DNA from: Closterium sp. NIES-65
Taxonomy: Eukaryota > Streptophyta > Zygnematophyceae > Desmidiales > Closteriaceae
DNA length: 64,000 nucleotides
Direction: 5' to 3'
Assembly (NCBI GenBank): GCA_948144175.1
Contig: CANXME010000522.1
Location: 1 to 64,000 of the forward strand
Shown here: positions 60,401-64,000 of the stretch, piece after piece
How the letters are laid out: each line of letters starts with the position of its first letter
How positions within the stretch are numbered: position 1 is the first letter of the stretch
Notes under the pieces: generated by a model
Seen by the model: the letters and a program-made list of their open reading frames with translations, nothing else
What the model was told of the DNA's origin: nothing
Database searches by the model: none
Made by a program: the position numbers and the translations under genes

Positions 60401-63400
60401 TTGCCTGGTCCACGAGCTTGACTGGTTGTGGAGCTTGCTTGGTCCAAAAGCTTGCCTGGTCCAAGAGCTTGCCTGGTCCAGGAGCTAGCCGGGTCTAGGA
60501 GCTTGCCTGGTCCAGGAGCATGCCTGGTCCACGAGCTTGCGTGGTCCAGGAGCTTGCCTGGTCTAGGAGCTTGCCCGGTCCAGGAGCTTGCCTAGTCCTG
60601 GAGCTTGCCTGGTCCAGGAGCTTGCCTGGTACAAGAGCTTGCCTGGTCTAGGAGCTTGCCTGGTCCAGGAGCTTGCTTGGTCCAAGAGCTTGTCTGGTCT
60701 AGGAGCTTTCCTGGTCCAGGAGCTTGCCTGGTCCAGGAGCTTGCCTAGTCAAGGAGCTTGCCTGGTCCAAGAGCGTGCCCGGTCCATGAGCTTGCCTGGT
60801 CCAGGAGTTTACTTGGTCCACAAGCTTGCCTGGTCTAAGAGATTGCCTGGTCGAGGAGCGTGCCTGATCCAAGAGCTTGCGTGGTCCAGGAGTTTGCCAT
60901 GTCCAGGAGCTTGCCTGGTCCAGGAGCATGCCTGGTCCACAAGCTTGCCTTGTCCAGGAGCGCGCCTGGTCCACGAGCGTGCCTGGTCCAGGAGCTTGCG
61001 TGGTCTAGGAGCTTGCCTGATCTAGGAGCTTGCCTGGTCCAAGAGCTTGCCTGGTCCACGAGCCTACCTGTCCAAGAGCTGGCCTGGTCTAGGAGCGTGC
61101 GTGGTCCACGAGTGTGCCTGGTCCAGAAGCTAGCCTGGTCCACGAGCTTGCCTGGTCCAGGAGCTTGCCTGGTCCAAGAGCTTGCTTGGTCGAGGAGCTT
61201 GCCAAGTCCATGAGCTTGCCTCGTTCTGGAGCTTGCTTGGTCCAGAAGCTTGCTTGGTCCAAGAGCTTGCGTGGTCCAGGAGCTTGCCTGGTCCGGGAGC
61301 GTGCCTGGTCCACGATCGTGCCTGGTCGAGGAGCTTGCCTGGTCCTGGAGCTTGCCTGGTCCAGGATCTTGCCTGGTCCAGGAACGTGCCTGGTCCATGA
61401 GCCTGCCTGGTCCAAGAGCTTGCCTGGTCCAAGAGCGTGCTTGGTCCATGAGCGTGCGTCCAGGAGCTTGCCTGGTCCATCAGCTTGCCTGGTCCAAGAG
61501 CTTGCCTGGTCCAGGAGCTTGCTTGGTCCAGGAGCATGCCTGGTTCAGGAGCTTGCGTGGTCCAGGAACTTGCCTAGCCTAGGAGCTTGCCTGGTCCAGG
61601 AGCATGCCTGGTCCAGGAGCTTGCCTGGTCCAGGAGCTTGCTTGGTTCAGAAGCGTGCCTAGTCCAAGAGCTTGCCTGGTCCAGAAGCGTGCCTGGTCCA
61701 AGAGCTTGCCTGGTCCAGGAGCATGCCTGGTCCAAGAGCTTGCGTGGTCCACGAGCTTGCCTTGTCCAGGAGGTTGCCTGGTCCAGGAGCGTGCCTGGTC
61801 CATGAGCGTGCCTGGTCTAGGAGCTTGCCTGGTCCAGGAGCTTGCCTGGTCCAAAAGCTTGCCTGGTCCGGGAGCCTGCCTGATCTAAGAGCTTGCATGG
61901 TCAAGGAGCGTGCCTGGTCCAAGAGCGTGCCTGGTCCAAGAGCTTGCCTGGTCCAGGAGCCAGCCTGGTCTAAGAGCTTGCCTGGTCCAGGAGCGTGCCT
62001 GGTCCACGAGCCTGCCTGGTCCAAGAGCTTGTCTGGTCCAGGAGCGTGCCTAGTCCACGAGTGTGCCTAGTCAAGGAGCTTGCCTAGTCTAGGAGCTTGC
62101 CTGGTCCAGGAGCTTGCCTGGTCCACGAGCTTGCCTGGTCCAGGAGCCTGCCTGGTTCAAGAGCTTGCGTGGTCCAGGATCTTGCCTGGTCCGGGAGCGT
62201 GCCTGGTCCACGAGCGTGCCTGGTCTTGGAGCTTTCCTGGTCCAGGAGCTTGCCTGGTCCAGAAGCTTGCCTAGTCCACGAGCCTGCCTAGTCCAACAGC
62301 TTGTGTGGTCCAAGAGCGTGCTTGGTCCACGAGCGTGCCTGGTCCAGGAGCTTGCCTGGTCCATGAGGTTGCCTAGTCCAGGAGCTTGCCTGGTCCAGGA
62401 GCTTGCTTGGTCCAAGAGCATGCCTGGTTCAGGAGCTTGCCTGGTCCAAGAGCTTGCTTGGCCCAGGAGCTTGCCTGGTCCAGGAGCGTGCCTAGTCCAA
62501 GAGCTTGCCTGGTCCAGGAGCTTGCTTGGTTCAAAAGCGTGCCTGGTCCAAGAGCTTGCCTGGTCCAGAAGCGTGCCTGCTCCAAGAGCTTGCCTGGTCC
62601 AGGAGCGTGCCTGGTCCAAGAGCTTGCGTGGTCCAGGAGCTTGCCTTGTCCAGAAGCTTGCCTAGTCCACGAGCTTGCCTGGTCAAGGAGCTTGCATGGT
62701 CCAGGAGCTTGCCTGGTCCAAGAGCTTTCGTGGTCCAAGAGCTTGGTTGATCCACGAGCTTGCCTGGTCCAGGAGTGTGCATGGTCCACAAGCTTGCCGG
62801 GTCCAGGACCTTGCCTGGTCTAGGAGCTTGCCTGGTCCAGGAGCTTGCCTAGTCGAGGAGCTTGCCTGATCCAGGAGCTTGCCTGGTCCAGGAGCTTGCC
62901 TGGTCCACGAGTTTGCTTGGTCCGGGAGCTTGCCTGGTCCAGGAGCTTGCCTGGTCTAGGAGCTTGCGTGGTCCAGGAGCGTGCCTTGTCCAGGAGCTTG
63001 CCTAGTCCAGGAGCTTGCCTGGTCGAGGAGCGTGTTTGGTCCACGAGCCTTCCTGGTCCAAGAGCTTGCCTGGTCCAAGAGCGTGCGTGGTCCACGAGCG
63101 TGCCTGGTCCAGAAGCTTGCCTGGTCCAGGAGCTTGCCAGGTCCAAGAGCTTGCCTGGTCCAAGAGCTTGCCTGGTCCAAGAGCTTGCCTCGTCTAGGCG
63201 CTTGCCTGGTCCACGAGCTTGCCTGGTTGTGGAGCTTGATTGGTCGAGAAGCTTGCTTGGTCCAAGAGCTTGCCTGGTCTAGGAGCTTGCCTGGTCTAGG
63301 AGCTTGCCTGGTCCAGGAGCGTGCCTGGTCCACGAGCCTGCGTGGTCCAGGAGCTTGCCTGGTCTAGGAGCTTGCCCGGTCCAGGAGCTTGCCTGATCCA

Positions 63401-64000
63401 GGAGCTTGCCTGGTCCAGGAGCTTGCCTAGTACAAGAGCTTGCTTGGTCCAGGAGCTTGCCTGGTCCAGGAGCTTTCCTGGTCCAGGAGCTTGCCTGGTC
63501 CAAGAGCTTGTCTGGTCTAGGAGCTTGCCTGGTCCAGGAGCTTGCTTGGTCCGGGAGCTTGCCTAGTCCAGGAGCTTGCCTGCTCCAGAAGCGTGCCTCG
63601 TCCATGAGCTTGCCTGGTCCAGGAGCTTGCCTGGTCCAGAAGCCTGCCTGGTCTAAGAGCTTGCCTGGTCGAGGAGCGTGCCTGGTCCAAGAGCTTGCGT
63701 GGTCAAGGAGCTTGCCTGGTCCAGGAGCTTGCGTGGTCCAGGAGTGTGCCTGGTCCACGAGCTTGCCTTGTCCTGGACCGTGCGTGGTCCAGGAGCGTGC
63801 CTGGTCCACGAGCGTGCCTGGTCCAGGAGCTTGCGTGGTCTAGGAGCTTGCCTGATCCAGGAGCTTGCCTGGTCCAAGAGCTTGCCTGGTCCACGAGCCT
63901 GCCTGGTCCAAGAGCTGGCCTGGTCCAAGAGCATGCCTGGTCCAGGAGCTAGCCTAGTCCAGGAGCTTGCCTGGTCCAGGAGCTTGACTGGTCCAAGAGC
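57458..64000 (-). repeat. 17-bp satellite array, reverse orientation, block 5
   Basis: About 385 reverse units running off the end of the window. Composition matches block 4. I see no orientation change, insertion or unique sequence here, and no credible gene. Open frames of up to about 270 codons are repeat-derived and lie on both strands. Confidence 0.95.

Noticed and set aside
1..64000. Telomeric repeats, tRNA or rRNA genes
   Set aside because: No TTTAGGG-type runs were seen, and no cloverleaf or rRNA-like sequence was recognised by reading through the window.

Overview
The window is eukaryotic heterochromatin-like DNA. Two tandem satellites fill almost all of it, and one nearly complete Ty1/copia LTR retrotransposon is inserted into them. 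I see no host gene, tRNA, rRNA, CRISPR array or bacterial-style operon. The UBN2-type Gag, the gag-pol domain order and the short LTR-to-gag leader suggest a green-lineage (plant or charophyte) genome. From memory the GC-rich, GTCGAC-rich element resembles retroelement proteins annotated in charophyte algae such as Chara, but that is a weak inference I could not check.

Layout. (1) 1-25195: a 31-bp satellite, AT-rich in half of the unit, with nested higher-order repeats (about 434 bp, 961 bp, 2.1 kb and 3.85 kb). Its last 1.4 kb, next to the second satellite, is a distinct sequence subfamily. (2) 25196-41603: a 17-bp satellite (CAAGCTCCTGGACCAGG and variants) in forward orientation, except for an inverted block at about 34794-35471. 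(3) 41604-49097: a copia element of 7494 bp with two 1054-bp LTRs and a 5-bp target duplication GATGA. (4) 49098-54048: the forward 17-bp satellite resumes in perfect phase. (5) 54049-56690: the 17-bp satellite in reverse orientation. (6) 56691-57457: a short reverse-oriented island of the 31-bp satellite. (7) 57458-64000: reverse 17-bp satellite to the end of the window.

The copia element is read on the + strand: LTR, primer-binding region, gag, pol (protease, GAG-pre-integrase, integrase, reverse transcriptase, RNase H), polypurine tract, LTR. The LTRs differ at 12 of 1054 positions with no indels, so the insertion is young relative to the arrays. The pol domains keep their catalytic residues. 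Gag is split by a frame change at a run of seven C, and an in-frame TAG separates gag from pol. These could be disabling mutations or expression signals.

Most open reading frames in the arrays are by-products of repeat units whose length is not a multiple of three and which lack stop codons. I treat none of them as genes. The notable biology is architectural: two unrelated-looking satellites joined at similar chimeric boundaries, strand-switch palindromes, a mirror-like 31-17 | 17-31 order around position 54048, and a paralogous empty site that shows exactly where the retrotransposon landed.
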